Assembly: GCF_047511655.1 (NCBI RefSeq)
Contig: NC_133387.1
Location: 39,784,853-39,848,852 of the forward strand
DNA: 64,000 bases
Direction of reading: 5' to 3'
Source: Castor canadensis
Taxonomy: Eukaryota > Chordata > Mammalia > Rodentia > Castoridae
The number at the start of each line of letters is the position of its first letter. The stretch's first letter is position 1. The translations under genes were made by a program, and so were the position numbers. Positions 11,171-23,334 of the stretch are shown here, in pieces. Under the pieces are notes generated by a model. The model had not been told where the DNA came from, searched no databases, and saw only the letters and a program-made list of their open reading frames with translations.

Positions 11171-13988
11171 TCTTCATTCATTCACTTCAACTCTTAACAT
11201 AAGCATGATGAATGGCAGAATCCCTGCTTCCTGGCATTCTGCTAATGTCTTGCCAGAGTTAGGGTTGAGACTGGCCAAGTGCCTTCTGTGAGTTCGGCTT
11301 GTGCATAACTCTAACAAAATCCCTGAACTTGGGTCATTAATAACTTCGTGTCCTTTACATATGCAGCAGCAGTTCTGATTCTGTATCAGCAAAGCATACT
11401 CTCAGAATTGATTTTCTAGTAGAGGTAATACATTTGCATTTACCTCATCTGTGCTTTCTCTATCAACCAAGATAGCTGACCAGGGTTAGAAATGCAACTT
11501 GTGGTTCACATAAAACTGACATTATGTGGCAAGTGAAATGCCCAGGATTCAAGCTCAGTTGAGAAATGCTCTGTAACTGGTCATCATTGTCTGCCAGGAG
11601 CTCAAAAGGAGAATGGTGATGAATGTACATCACAATTTATTTACCTGCTTATTTACCATTCCTGCTGAGAACTGAAATTATGATGTGGATTTTATTTCTA
11701 TATTGCTGTAATCACTAATACATAATAGTGACCTCATGAAATAACCAACTAACCACTGGAAGACAAAAGGGATCCCTGAACACATTGGAAGACTATGGAA
11801 TTTTTGAGGTGTTGATTTAACATTACAAAAAAATCCTAAGGACATATAATCTTAATTTCCCCTTAGAAACACTAGGGAAGAACAACAGTTAATTTTGATC
11901 AAATTGAAAGAACACCAAATTTAGTATAAAGATTATAAATTCATTAGCAATATTAGTGTTACTAAATCTTTATTCCTATTTTATATGGTTGTGGGTGTTC
12001 TTTAAAGTTCAGATCATCACAAGGAGCACATATTTCAGTCCTATTCTAAAAACGATTATGAATTCAGAGATAAAAATTTTCAGCATTACTAGTATACCTT
12101 TAAAAATTATACAATCTCATATGGAGGACTATATCAGCCTCCTAAAGGTAGTTTTCTGAATGGAGAATGAATTAGTTCTGTAACAAATACAGATAATAAA
12201 ATGATTGTAGATTCCTGACTTAATTTAAATTTTGAAAATGAAATGTAAAGTGATGTTTTATTTAAAATTAATCTATTGGAAATTTAAAACATCTGTCAAT
12301 TTCCTTTGTTGCAACCCATATAAGTAGTTACTCTGTGTTTTATTTGCCATTTATCTATTGTTTTTTCACTCTCCATAAAGTTGCTTATGGCAAATAAAAT
12401 ATTTGTATATCCAAACAGATCCCAATTATCAAATTTCACCCTTGAGGCTACTGTAAATTAAAATATACAGTAACACCACATTCATTTGTATGAATGATTA
12501 TATCAAGAATATAACCTATAATCTTTACATTCTCTCTGATGACAAGAAAGGATAAAGAAACATTTGGTAGAAATAACACTAGGAAATATGGAAATAGTAC
12601 CAATTGAGTTAGATATTATACAGCAGCTTAATCGTGTCTTGTCTTTTTAAGCGCCTGTGTACACAGATTCCTGTTCTTACAAGACTCATCTTTAACCATT
12701 AACCAACTCTGGCAGCTTTTGCTGCAATTATACTTTATTATCAAGATTGAATTAAATTTTTTATGTACTTGCACACATATTTATTTAAAGCACCTACAAC
12801 AGCTTCAAAAGACATTTGGCAACATAGACACAAAGTTCATCTTATGCAACATTTTCAACCAGATAGCATGTTAAAAATGCTGAATACCATTTTATTTAAA
12901 GTCTTCCACTCCAGAAAACCTGAGACCATCTAGACCAGAGATTTCCATACTTGTTAGATTGAGCTAGCCATTTTTCTAAATTAATTTGGCTACCTAAATT
13001 AGAAGACTGTGTTAACATACATATCTTAAATTGGAAAGAATGTACATTTTAAGTAGCATTATCTCAGAAAATGCTACCCAGTAATATCTGAGCTTCTTTT
13101 TCCTACCTAGTTACAGGTTAAAGGAAATGGCAACAACTATGCCTGCTTCCTACTGACCTCACAATTTACGTGTTCCTACACAAACCGTTGTTGAAAAGAC
13201 ACTAAATCTCAACTGGAAAATGATTGAGTTGATTGAGCACAATAAGCTCTTCTGAGAAATTAGAAATGATGTATAACCTTTCAATTAACCAGAGGACCCC
13301 CATTCACCATAGCACTTTATCAAGAAAGGAGAATTACAAAGAAATAAGCTGGTCAAGAAAACTTCATCAAGGAATGCCCAAGATAATTTCTCTAGTCTTC
13401 CATTCATTTATTTAATGAATTTTTTGAAAGATTTCTATATGCTAGGTATCATGCAAGATATTTGATCAACAACAAAACTAAGGCTGACATAGCTGCAGCA
13501 TAGGGAGACTAGTTGGAGAATCCAATAGGCAAAAACAATACCAGCTGATATGTGAAACAATAGGGATATATACTGTGGAAAACTAACTTAGAATTGTAGA
13601 GCTAAGCTCTTCTTAGAATGTTGTCAAGTGCCTGAGCTTACAAGTAAAAGACAATTAAAGTTGGTCAATCAAGGAAAAGGGATAATTGTAATCAGAATGC
13701 ATGAACAAAATATGCAAAATCTAGAGGCTAGATAAAATCAAGAAGCTTCCGGAACCTAGAAGAGGTCTCAAAATGAATCCAACTAGACTTTCATGATATT
13801 CAAGTGTTTGTGGCCTGATATATGAAGAAAAAGGAGAAGGAAAAGAAAGTGAAAGAAGTATAAAAAGGGGAAAAAGAAGAGAATGGAGAGGAGAAGGAGG
13901 AGAACAACAGACATAGCAGAGATTTCAAGGACAAATTGACTCATATTCTACCGGCAAGCAGAGCTCTTTATTCTGAAGCAGCTCTTTG
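11171..13988. other. AT-rich DNA; purine-rich tract near 13,825-13,912
   Basis: No gene or clear repeat was found. About 90 bases before the SINE at 13,989 are almost all A and G on the plus strand (GGAGAAGG, GAAAGTGAAAG and similar), a low-complexity homopurine tract. Confidence 0.5.
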
Positions 13989-14089
13989 GGGCTGGCAGAG
14001 TGGCTCAAGTGGTACAGTGCTTACCTAGCAAGTGTGAGGCCCTGAGTTTAAGCCCCAGTACCCCAGTACCACCCCCCTCCAAGAAAAAA
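13989..14089 (+). mobile_element. Monomeric ID-like SINE with 13-bp TSD
   Basis: The text 'ggctggcagagtggctcaag' then 'gtgaggccctgagtttaagc' is the tRNA/ID-like unit alone. It is flanked by tctgaagcagctc at 13,972-13,984 and 14,090-14,102, a clean target-site duplication indicating L1-mediated insertion. Confidence 0.9.
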
Positions 14090-14325
14090 TCTGAAGCAGC
14101 TCCTCAAAGGCTAAAAAATGAATGGAATCAGTTTAAGAAAAGACCAAGGTTTGGGAAAGAGTAAAGAATGACAATAGAGCCCCATCTGTGATCACTAACC
14201 AAAGGGATCAAGTTCTATTGTTACTCTTTAAATTCCAATGCATGAATTTGAGAGATGCAGACAAACCATAAATATGGCTGAAAACAATGAGTTGATTCAT
14301 TCCTTTAAAATATTATAATTCAGAG

Positions 14326-14440
14326 CTATAAGTAGAGCTAAGGCGTAGAGCACTTTCCTAGCATGCTTAATTTAAGGCTCTGAGTTTGATACTAGCACCA
14401 CACGAAGAACCTAAACAAACCACAAAACAAGGAAACAGTA
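14326..14440 (+). mobile_element. Diverged ID-like SINE
   Basis: The text 'aagtagagctaaggcgtaga', 'gcactttcctagcatgctta' and 'ggctctgagtttgatactag' aligns with the A-box and B-box parts of the ID unit, with many changes. An A-rich tail follows. Confidence 0.5.
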
Positions 14441-14589
14441 GACTCTTCAAGAATCATTGAGCCAAGATATGAACAACTAGATTAGTCTAATAAGTCATTC
14501 TCAGGTTCTAACCCTTGTTAGCTCAAAGAAGAAAGGATGAAGCCTTTTTTCTTCTCTAACATTTTGAGGCACAAAGTTATATAGAAATG

Positions 14590-14957
14590 TTAGTCAGCTT
14601 TCTGTTCCTATAACAAGTACTTAAGAAAATCAGTTATAAAAACAAAGTTAATTTTGGCTCATAATTTTAGAGGTCCTGTCCTTGAACAGTCGAGCTCATT
14701 GCCTTGGGCTGTGGTGGCACATTGTGGTAGGAGCTCATATGAAGCAAAACCATTCATTTCAGTGTCTGGAAGTGGAAGAGAAACAGAAAGGGCCTGGGTC
14801 AACTATCTCCTTCAAGGTCACACACCCAATGACCTAAATACCTCCCACTAAGTCTCAGCTCTTAAAGTTTCACCACCTGCCAATAGTGGTAAACTGAAGA
14901 CTAAGCCTTTATCATATAGGCCTTTAGGAGACATTCTAAGACCAAACTAAAGTAGTG
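14590..14957 (-). mobile_element. MaLR-type LTR, near full length
   Basis: The plus strand begins 'gtcagctttctgttcctata' and ends near 'ggcctttaggagacattcta', with 'aaagtttcaccacctgccaa' between. It is the reverse complement of an LTR of about 370 bp starting TGTTATGGTTTGG-like. No gag or pol is attached, so it behaves as a solo LTR. Confidence 0.5.
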
Positions 14958-16484
14958 AGAAAATTACTTTTAAAGATAAGGTATATTTAAGATTTTTAAA
15001 AAATTGACCAAATAAGATAGCTTCATAAAGTTATATTACTCCATGGAACTATTCAAAATTAATTTTAGTAATGCTTGGTTTCTGAAAGCTGATCAATAAA
15101 TTTTAAGAACTTTCATAAGCTGGCTGATGTCATGCATGTTGGAAATATTTTTACCATGGAAATTGGCAAATGCTACAAATGAGAATTTCCCTCCCACCGA
15201 GTGCCAGATATTAAACATTGGCTAGCATATCACTATGTACATTCATGGAGAAGCAAATAACTTCAATGCTATAAAATTATTTATTAACATATATATTCTA
15301 ATCACAGTATTGTGTATGTATATATTCTCAATATCTTCTCCAGGCCACTATAAGATTGAATGCAGTTATTTTATTATTTAATGCTTCTCCGACCATCAAT
15401 TATCAAATGTGTAAAATGCATGAATACCATTAAAACTAAACAGATTTATTCTCAGACTTGCATTTTATAAATTGGCTAATAGGTATATTACATTTTCTTA
15501 ATTTTTAAATTGTTCTTTAACTGCTTATAAAGTAAAATATGAATTCAGAAAAGAACACTGGTTTTTTTGCCATAATGATAGATGGATAGATAGATATGCA
15601 TAGATGTATGCATTCTAAAGCTATAAAATTCAACCTTAGCAGGGCTTCAGATCTTAGTAAGTAAGGAAAATCAAGTCAACTCTTAGAAAAGCAGCTGAAT
15701 AACTTAAGTAAAAAATGTTTTGAAATGACCAAATGAGCTTACAAAACTCTTGTACTAAATTTTAAGGTCAGTCAAGACTACAGAGTTGAAGCATACATTT
15801 AACACAACACTCCAAACCATTAAAAAATTAGCTCACCTAGTCCCAGGTCCAGTAGAAATGCAACAAATGTGTGATAAGAGAAACTCATGTCTTCATTGCT
15901 TTGCATCCATTCATTCCTCACAAGCTCAGTGTGGGATTGAAATCAAGCAATCAACATTACAACCAATAGTAGTACATCAATTTTTAGAATCATCAGCATT
16001 AAAAATTCTCTTTTAGATAAATTACGCCTACAATACAGTGAACGAAAGTTCAGTGCCTCACTACCCATGATTTTAAAGCCTCCTTTTCCTACATGAAGAG
16101 CTTTAAAGAGGGCTTTCAAGTGTATGATGTGTTCAGAAGTCACATTTACACACAGTCCTGACACTAGATGAAAAATTCACCAAAAAATACATTGTATTTT
16201 TTGTATTTGAGGAGTAGTAAATGAGAGACACATTTGGCACTTACTCTAATTGCTTTGGCACATCTTGACAAAAAAGAAATTGAACAACCTATATTAGAAA
16301 TCTTCAAAGACAAAGGAAACACCTCTAATTTGACCCTGATTTTCACTCTTCAACTATGAGCAGCCTTTTAGGGGAAAATATTTACCTGACCTTTGCTGAA
16401 GTGAAATCAAATGTGTTTGGCAATGATGAGGGAAAGGGTTAACATTACAAACACAAATCAAAATTTAAGAAAACAGCAATCATT
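14958..16484. other. AT-rich DNA, nothing recognised
   Basis: A short GATA run sits near 15,580. Otherwise no feature could be supported. Confidence 0.4.
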
Positions 16485-16668
16485 GCATGTATGCATTATT
16501 TTATTTAATCCTCATAGTCATCTTATGAAAAAGGTGTTTAATCCCCTCTTAACAGATAGAAAAACTGAGACAGTTTGGGCAAGGTCACAGAATAAGTACA
16601 AAAGCCAGGATTTGAGCCCAAATCTTTCTGACTCAAAAACCTGGGCTCTTTTCACTGTTGAAGTACAA
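16485..16668 (-). repeat. MIR SINE, well preserved
   Basis: The plus strand shows 'tatttaatcctcatagtcat', 'agaaaaactgagacagtttg', 'ggcaaggtcacagaataagt' and 'gatttgagcccaaatctttc', the reverse complement of the MIR consensus core and tRNA-related part in the expected order. Confidence 0.7.
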
Positions 16669-18699
16669 CCAAGTGAATAAGGAACTAAATAATAAGAGTT
16701 ACTGTACAATAATTTATAGCAACTTCCTCATGTTTATTACTTTCCTTATCCCATCTGTTTCCCTACAATAATTAGTAACAAAGGACCTAAAAACTAAAAC
16801 ACATGACCTTTGTTTTGGTTTTAATAAGAAATGTTAGAGTTTTGTTGAAGCATAGGTACTGTTACATAACCAAGCTCATAGAAAAAGGCTTCCCCAAGTA
16901 AAAAGCAGATGACAGTGGGAATTGAGAGGATTTTTTTTTAAAGGCAGGCTAATTCATAGGGAATATAATAAGGAAGAAGAACATAATTAAGTCTATTTGG
17001 TCCTTAATATGAAAACTGAGTCCAGGAGTCAAAGATTTCAGGAATGTTCTTTAGTAGCAACTTTCAGCATCTCAGTTTATATTTAAGCAAAAAATTTATC
17101 CTTAGATCTATATGTGTACTCCTTTCTCCAAGTCTTTACCTGCATTATTTTCCTCACTAATTTATTTGTTAGTGGGCTTCTTTGCAACATAGTCTTTCTT
17201 GGAGACCTTGTTTACAAAATTATTTATAAGGTTATCCTTCTCATTAAGTCCATTCTACATTAATAGCTGACCTGCAAACACACACAGTCTGCAAGTGTCT
17301 CAGAAAGATAGCCCTAGACCAAAAAACTCTTGATGTCCAGAATCTTGGGGCTAATGTACCTCCAGTTAACTGAGCCTCCTGCTCCCCTCCCCACTCCTTC
17401 TGCCATTGCAACTTATTGGAAGACAGGTAGAAAAGAAGATGGAAGGGCAAAAGAATAGAGAAATTACCAAATACCTTGTAGCTACTATTTCAGGTGCCAA
17501 AAATGTTTACAGACTTTATTTTAATAGTTATAACACTCCTCAACATCCTCTTTTATAATTTCTGTTATTTCAAAATTGATGATAGTTATTTTAACTACAT
17601 CCTACTTATATCAAAGAAAAAATGTGGGGGTGGCTTCTGTTCAAAATAATATAATAAGTGTATGCTTCAATATTCCCTGCTACTATAATCACAAAGCAAT
17701 AATGGGAAAAGGAGAAAATTGAAAAACATAAGTAATAAAGATCTCTGGTCAAGTCATAAGACAACAGCAACACAATGAGACAAGAACTATAAGGTTGGGT
17801 GTTTCAGAATTTAGAAACAAGCAAGGTTTTCCAGGACCTCTTCTCTTGTAATTTGTATGGACCAACAATCCCTTTACTCAAGAAAAGGAGGTAGACAATG
17901 CCATAAATAAGTACAATCACTATGTGTCAATTGAAAACAACATAAAATCAAAAAGTAAAATAACAAGCAAGAAAGAAAAGGAGACAAAACTCTGCTTCTA
18001 AATGCTGACATGGGCCAAAGCTCCTCATGACCCTCCGCCCTTGGATTTTATAATTATGTATTTGTGGGTCTCACTATTATAGGGACTTCACCTTCACCCT
18101 ACTACTGCAATGGAATAATTACTCAAAATACTAAGTGAGAATAAGATCAGCTTAAAACTTTATGCAATGATATTCAAATGTGAGGAAAAATTAAAAATGT
18201 GTTTACATATAACATATGAAACTATTTATCATTCACAAGCCCTCAACTAAAAGACCTTTCAAAAATAAATTTTACCAAAAGGAAAAATGAACCCAGATGC
18301 AAAGCATGAGATAGAACAAAGATATTTATTATTAAAAAACAATTAATCTTTTTGGGTAATTTTAAAAGAGTTAATGAAATAAACTTTTAAATAGCAATTA
18401 CAAAGGGATGGGTTATTTGTTTTGTGTAAAGTATTTCATGGTCATTGGTGACATCTGAGAAGGCTAAAAATACTACATAACTCTAAAATTTGTGCAAAAA
18501 ATCACAGAAGCACACAAAAAAGTCACATAAACATCTTTAAAAGATACTAGAAAGCTTGAGGTCTTGGGTTCATCCCTCTTGTTACCCAAAAAAGAACTTT
18601 TAATGATAATCATTAAATGCTTACATATACCATATGGATTTTTTCAAATCTTCATAGGAGAAAGGAAAAAATAAAAATGCTATTAATCCACCATTGAGC
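16669..18699. other. AT-rich DNA, nothing firm
   Basis: Parts of 17,900-18,600 have the A-rich plus-strand composition of old L1, but I could not align them to a particular region. Confidence 0.35.
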
Positions 18700-19960
18700 A
18701 AAAAATATGGGGTAGGAAGCAAAGAGTAAGCATGAAAAGTAGAAAACACAAAGCAAGACAGTTAAAGTAAATTCCAATATATAAATAATCAAAAGAAATA
18801 AAGATCATTGAAACTCATCATTATGAGGCAGAGATTATCAAATAGTAACTAAAATACAAGTTAGCTTGATGCTACTTACTAAAGACCTTTGAAAAATTAT
18901 ACTTATTGAATACATATACACACAGGGATAAAAATACATTCTAACAAAAAGAAAGCTTCTATAGTGAAACCAACATCCTACAAAATTGAATTTAAGGCAG
19001 AAGGAATTAATGCAAATAAGCAGGGATGATGCATAATAATAATAGGAGCAATCTACCAAGAAAGATAAATTTTTACATACTAAACAAAGTATCTTCAAAA
19101 TCTAGGAGGCAAAGATTGTTAGAATTACCAGGAGAAATTTACAAATCCATTTTGTTGATGTATTATTTTAATATTTATTTCAGAAGATAACTTGAACACA
19201 CAAAATAAGTAATGTTTTGTGTGATCAAATAGATAAAAATAGAACAAAATATCCAATAAATACATAATATATATACTTTCTAAGTATATGTGGATATTTG
19301 CAAAAACAACCTTGATTAACTCATAAATAAACTTAATAAACCTCAAAATTGTTCTTTGAACATAATCCCATTAGACTAATGCTTAGCTAGAAGAGATTAA
19401 TTCCTATGGATTTGAAAGTTAAAAATGATTTCCTAAGCAATCATCAGGTTAAGAGAAAATTATAAAAATTTACAAAATATCTAGAGTTGAAAGCACTGTC
19501 CATTAAAATTTATAGAATGCTTCTATCAGAATTCTTATAGATGAATTTATATCCTTGAGTGCAATTTTACAAAATAAGAAACACCAAAGACAGAGATAAA
19601 TATGTATCTCAAAACAATAGTAGGCATATATTTAAACAAAGTAAAAAATAAGAAAATGAATGTGTGGTAAGCAATAGAATAGAAAAGAAACAATAGAAGA
19701 AACACCAAGAACATATGCTAATTTTGTGAAAAAAATAATAAAATTACTTACCTCTGATAAGATTAATGAATAAAAACTGATATTAAAAACATAGGAGATA
19801 ATTATGCATACAATAGGCATTAAATATCATATGAAATTAGTACTATGGATAACTTTATGTAAAAATTGCCATTGTAAGTAAAAGTTGTTATCTTATAGAA
19901 AATTTGAATCACCAAAATTGACAATAAAAGAAAAATTCTAAAAATGAATAAACTTGTCAT
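18700..19960 (+). repeat. Decayed L1M ORF2 fragment
   Basis: Scattered blocks follow the order of old L1 ORF2. Examples are 'agcaatctaccaagaaagat' and 'aggagaaatttacaaatcca' (endonuclease region), and later 'acctctgataagattaatga' from the region between the endonuclease and RT domains. All frames are broken, and divergence makes the limits approximate. Confidence 0.45.
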
Positions 19961-20429
19961 GACTTATCAGGAACCTGAGATATTACCCTACCAGGAGGCT
20001 AATTCATTTGCCTCCCCCAGTTTCATAGTTGTTGGCAAAAGACATGAAACTCTTGAGTCAGTAGTTTATTGCTTAGAGCAATAACAATAGTAACAGCATC
20101 AGTAGTTTTTGAGTGACCAGTTCTTACAAAGCATCTGAGCAGAGTTCAGTTCCCTTCATGCATTGAGTTATGTTACAACAAAGCAAACCTAATTTAGGGA
20201 AACTGAATTTTATATAAGGAATTCAAAACATGTCAACCATGGCTCTGGAAGGAGGCATTGTTGTAAACAGACCTGAACTTTGCTGGAGGGAGACAGTATC
20301 TGTATCTTCCAAGGATGTGTGGACTGCAACATCTGGAACAAAAGGACAATAAATGCCTCACTGAAAGACATGGAGACATCTCGCCTTGAAGAGGAGAGAC
20401 AGACCAAATAGTCTGTATCCACTTTTAAA

Positions 20430-20680
20430 TGTTCCTGAGATTGAATAGTTGCAACTATAGCAGCCCAGTGAACAACAATGGATTTTGGATTAGCTGAACC
20501 ATCAATGAGTCAGAATCAAGAATTTATGAAAAAGCTCAGGAATTTATGATAACTGCTGAGCCATGAATCTACCTCAGGTAGTTGAGTGGAGAGTAATGCT
20601 TTCCCCAAATTCTCCAAAGTGTTGCGTGAGACTTACTTGTAAATCCAAGAAGGTGTTAAAATCAGTTCAGTTGCATTCTG
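20430..20680 (-). pseudogene. ERV-L-like pol relic, segment 1 (linker and RNase H start)
   Basis: On the minus strand the text encodes a readable RNase H entry motif, DGSA followed 9-10 residues later by W-A-A (about 20,440-20,500), as in ERV-L-type pol. A degenerate linker lies before it. Stops and frame changes are present, so this is a dead copy. It is the C-terminal end of a minus-strand pol that continues at 20,794-21,292 and 22,241-22,760. The assignment is from remembered ERV-L protein pattern. Confidence 0.5.
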
Positions 20681-20793
20681 TTTTTTTTTAATGGGTGGGA
20701 GCATTAAGAAAGGATTTCACTGTGTAGCTTAGGCTAGCCTCAAACTTGTGATCCTCCTGAGTGCTGGGACTCAGGGATGCAGCATGCCCAGCT
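20681..20793 (-). mobile_element. B1-like SINE monomer
   Basis: A T run on the plus strand is followed by 'ggatttcactgtgtagctta', 'tgatcctcctgagtgctggg' and 'gcatgcccagctt', the reverse complement of a B1 element. It is inserted inside the ERV-L-like pol relic and so is younger than it. Confidence 0.75.
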
Positions 20794-21292
20794 TCCAGAT
20801 GCATTGGTGAATACCAGTTTCATTTCACAAGTGAAGTTTTCTGAACCCCTTACACATGGTTAGTTGATGGGTTTGAGTTGACCCATCCCAAAATGCTACT
20901 AAAAGGACACCATGGGCCAGGCATTCAGTTTCAACAAGAGTCTTGTAGAAAGCTAATGGTTTCATTTCAAAAAGAGCGAATCTCTTGCCCATGTCAGGGC
21001 GACAAAACACTTCAAATCCCAACAGATGCCTCTGCTGAAGTCTGTCTCTCTTTACCCAAGAGTTTAGAAAGTGAAATCATCAGTCACGGAAACTTGCGGT
21101 TGAAAGAAATCAGTGGGTTTGTAGCGGCTCCAATCATAAAGAGTGTGAAACATTTGCGGGACAGCTTCCAAGGTAACTTGTGGCTTCGGCTTCACTTAGA
21201 AAATGCTGGTTTGTGTGTTAGCAGATACAAGGTACAAGTAGAACATCCAAGTGCGGTACATATACCTCCAAAATTCAAATAGCTCAGTAAAG
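20794..21292 (-). pseudogene. ERV-L-like pol relic, segment 2 (RT C-terminal/connection region)
   Basis: Minus-strand translation gives LFEFWR near 21,265-21,285, where ERV-L pol has LFGFWR, and LVETECL near 20,920-20,950, where ERV-L has ALVETECL. Between them the spacing and residue pattern of the connection domain are kept, with several stops. The 134-codon plus-strand ORF over the same bases starts with TTG and is a shadow of this relic. Part of the pol text expected just upstream, roughly 35-40 codons, is missing where the 948-bp element sits. Confidence 0.6.
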
Positions 21293-21474
21293 TGTTAAAT
21301 CAGAAGAGCCGGTGACCTCCTCCAGCTCACCGCAGCTACAGCCCCTCACAGTGGCACATCTGACCACCATCTTCAGCTCCTACCACCAAGATAAAACACA
21401 GACCGGGTAAAACTCCTCTTGAGATCACATCCTGGAGCTGCCTGGAGTTACAACGGGGTATTTTCCATTTGCAG

Positions 21475-21744
21475 ATGTCAGGCTTACATACAGGCCTGCT
21501 CTCTAACGGGACAGAAACCTGTACTGTGGCACAACTACTCCCCCTGTCCTACACCACTGATGCCTCAAATCTTCCTCATACCCATCGCTCATTTTTTGAG
21601 ACAATGAAGCGCCAGCTCCCTATCTTTGGTAACCTCGCCACATGGCTGCTGCCCGTTACCACCCTTCTCATTGTGATCGTGTTACTATTAACTTTTCTTC
21701 CTTGCTTTATTAGCCTTCTGCAAAGATTTCGATCAATCGAGTGA
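21475..21744 (+). pseudogene. Endogenous retrovirus env remnant: transmembrane anchor and cytoplasmic tail
   Basis: An ATG-started frame of 89 codons contains, at about codons 57-80, a strongly hydrophobic stretch starting WLLPV and ending LPCF, followed by a short basic-aromatic tail (LLQRF) and a stop. This matches the layout of the membrane-spanning segment of gammaretrovirus-like env TM subunits (W-x-L-P, L/I/V run, PC, then L..F). The fusion peptide, the immunosuppressive region and the CX6CC motif are absent, so nearly all of env is deleted. The ATG is preceded by 'tattttccatttgcag', a good splice-acceptor-like sequence. No functional protein is expected. Confidence 0.55.
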
Positions 21745-22158
21745 CCGCCATATCCCAGACCACAGTACACGAACAAGTCGAGACCGTACTCCTCCTCCAG
21801 ATTATAAGGGATCCCCGTGTGTCATCTGCGCCCCTCCGTCAGCAGGAAGCCGCTGGAATACAATAATGTCGCCCTGCTCCTTCTTAAAGCCGTTTAGAGT
21901 CTGGAATAATGGAAGGTTACAAAGGACTTGAACAAATAACCCCGCCTTGAGGCTACCTCAAAATTCTTCTCCTCTCCTGAACAGTTGCACTAACTTGCAA
22001 AATGACATATTTCACCCACCTGTTCCCCCTTCCTGGACCCAGCTATGCAGTGACCTTTTCCTTCCTCCTCCCTCCCTACTTAACCACACTTTACCACAAC
22101 CATGCGCCACTTATTATCAGATTTATCTGGGTGTGTTTGGTGCCCCTCTCTGGCTTTT

Positions 22159-22164
22159 AATAAA
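22159..22164 (+). promoter_or_regulatory. LTR poly(A) signal AATAAA
   Basis: A canonical hexamer lies 76 bases before the TAACA end of the nested element, consistent with the R region of an LTR. Confidence 0.5.
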
Positions 22165-22240
22165 GGCCCATCAGTCTGTTGAGGTCAGTTCATTTTCTTT
22201 CTCATCTATCCTGGCTTCGTTAAATAGTTTGAACCTAACA

Positions 22241-22760
22241 AAGTGTAGGGCCTGATTTTTGGTAGCAAATAACAAACATTTTGAATCTTCTCACATATTC
22301 ACCAGAAACTACTTGGCAAGAATACTTTTGATTTTTCTCAAGATTTATCTGCTTCCCTTCTAGCTGAGGCTTCTGACTTATCAACCAACACAATGTCATG
22401 TATATAGCCAATGTTTCTGATATCAGAAAGTAGAAGCACTGGTGACAAACACAAACCGATCACTAATTGCATACAACAGAGGAATTTTAGATGACCTCCC
22501 AGGAGTAGTGAACATGTATGTATTTTGGAGGTTTTGCTGAATAAATGTGAATTTGCCTTGATCTGCAGGTGTTAATTTGATAGGGAAAAAACACACACTA
22601 GTAATGTCTAGTACAGTACAAGTGCCTTCAGTCTATAAAGATGACAAAGCTATAGTCACATTTGGGACACCTAGAACATCGGGAGCAGCAACTGAATACA
22701 ATTGGTTGTAAGCCACTGTAAGCCTCCAGCTCCTGGTAGCCTTTTATAATGCTACTATAC
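22241..22760 (-). pseudogene. ERV-L-like pol relic, segment 3 (reverse transcriptase core)
   Basis: The minus-strand translation runs SWRLTVAYNQL, a 'VAAP...GVPN' block, a degenerate 'VLDI...FFPIKLTPADQGKFTF' stretch and later YIHDIVLV, in the order and spacing of ERV-L RT (TWRMTVDYREL, VTPP..AVPN, VIDLANAFFSI, YIDDI). The catalytic YIDD has decayed to YIHD, and stops and shifts occur. The segment ends at 'CYQKSGPTL', which corresponds to text 3' of the YIDD box, exactly where the nested element begins. Confidence 0.65.
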
Positions 22761-23334
22761 TGAGATAGCATTTCTTGGTTTTCATGAATTTTTACATTCT
22801 TATTTAACAACACCCTTACTCAAATAAAGGTTTCCCTGTATCCTCCTAGTATTCTGTATCTTTTCTAAGTTAAAAGAAAAAACACAGGAAGACAATTTGG
22901 AAAATGATTTATATGCCACAGTGTCAGCATTTTTGTGTTGGTCCTCTAAGCTTAAATTTCCACGAAGAAGTGCAAATAACATTTTAAATAATATAGCAGA
23001 TTTCACTAAAGGAGAGGACCTCTCAGTTTGGGAAAATAAATATTTATAATGGTTAGTAACATCTCTCCCCTTTGCTTCAGAGGAAGATGGTATCTCTATC
23101 TTCCAAAACCAACTTTCACAAACATTCTTATATGACAGTCCCACATAAAGAGCAGTCAGTGTCTCACTTGCAGAGTATTAAAAAACACATGGATTTTGAC
23201 TCATGTAGAATTGTCTCCATGAGTCAATATATAAAGGAATCTTGATCACATCATTCATTGGGAAAATGAAAACTGGATGACATAACGTACTGATTACATT
23301 GGAATTAAAAAATAGAAGTTTAAAAGAAGGAAGT
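22761..23334. other. Possible upstream continuation of the pol relic; unassigned
   Basis: A minus-strand ORF (22,800-23,144, 114 codons) covers much of this, but I recognise no protease, gag or dUTPase motif. It may be the 5' part of the ERV-L-like copy or unrelated DNA. Confidence 0.3.

Larger units (their letters stand above)
21293..22240 (+). mobile_element. 948-bp nested LTR-retroelement remnant (TGTTA...TAACA) with env anchor
   Basis: The element splits the minus-strand pol relic and starts TGTTA (21,293-21,297) and ends TAACA (22,236-22,240), exact inverted ends as in retroviral LTRs. The three bases AAG sit on both sides (21,290-21,292 and 22,241-22,243), a possible short TSD. It is clearly more GC-rich than its host DNA. 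Inside lie an env-tail ORF (21,475-21,744) and, 3' of it, a poly(A) signal AATAAA at 22,159-22,164 followed by a T-rich/GT-rich stretch, as in the R-U5 part of an LTR. It could be an internally deleted class I ERV, or a long solo LTR that captured env sequence. Confidence 0.55.

Noticed and set aside
20878-21282. 134-codon plus-strand ORF as a novel gene
   Set aside because: It starts with TTG (first ATG at 20,893), shows no motif, and the opposite strand reads as ERV-L-like pol with conserved words; it is a shadow.
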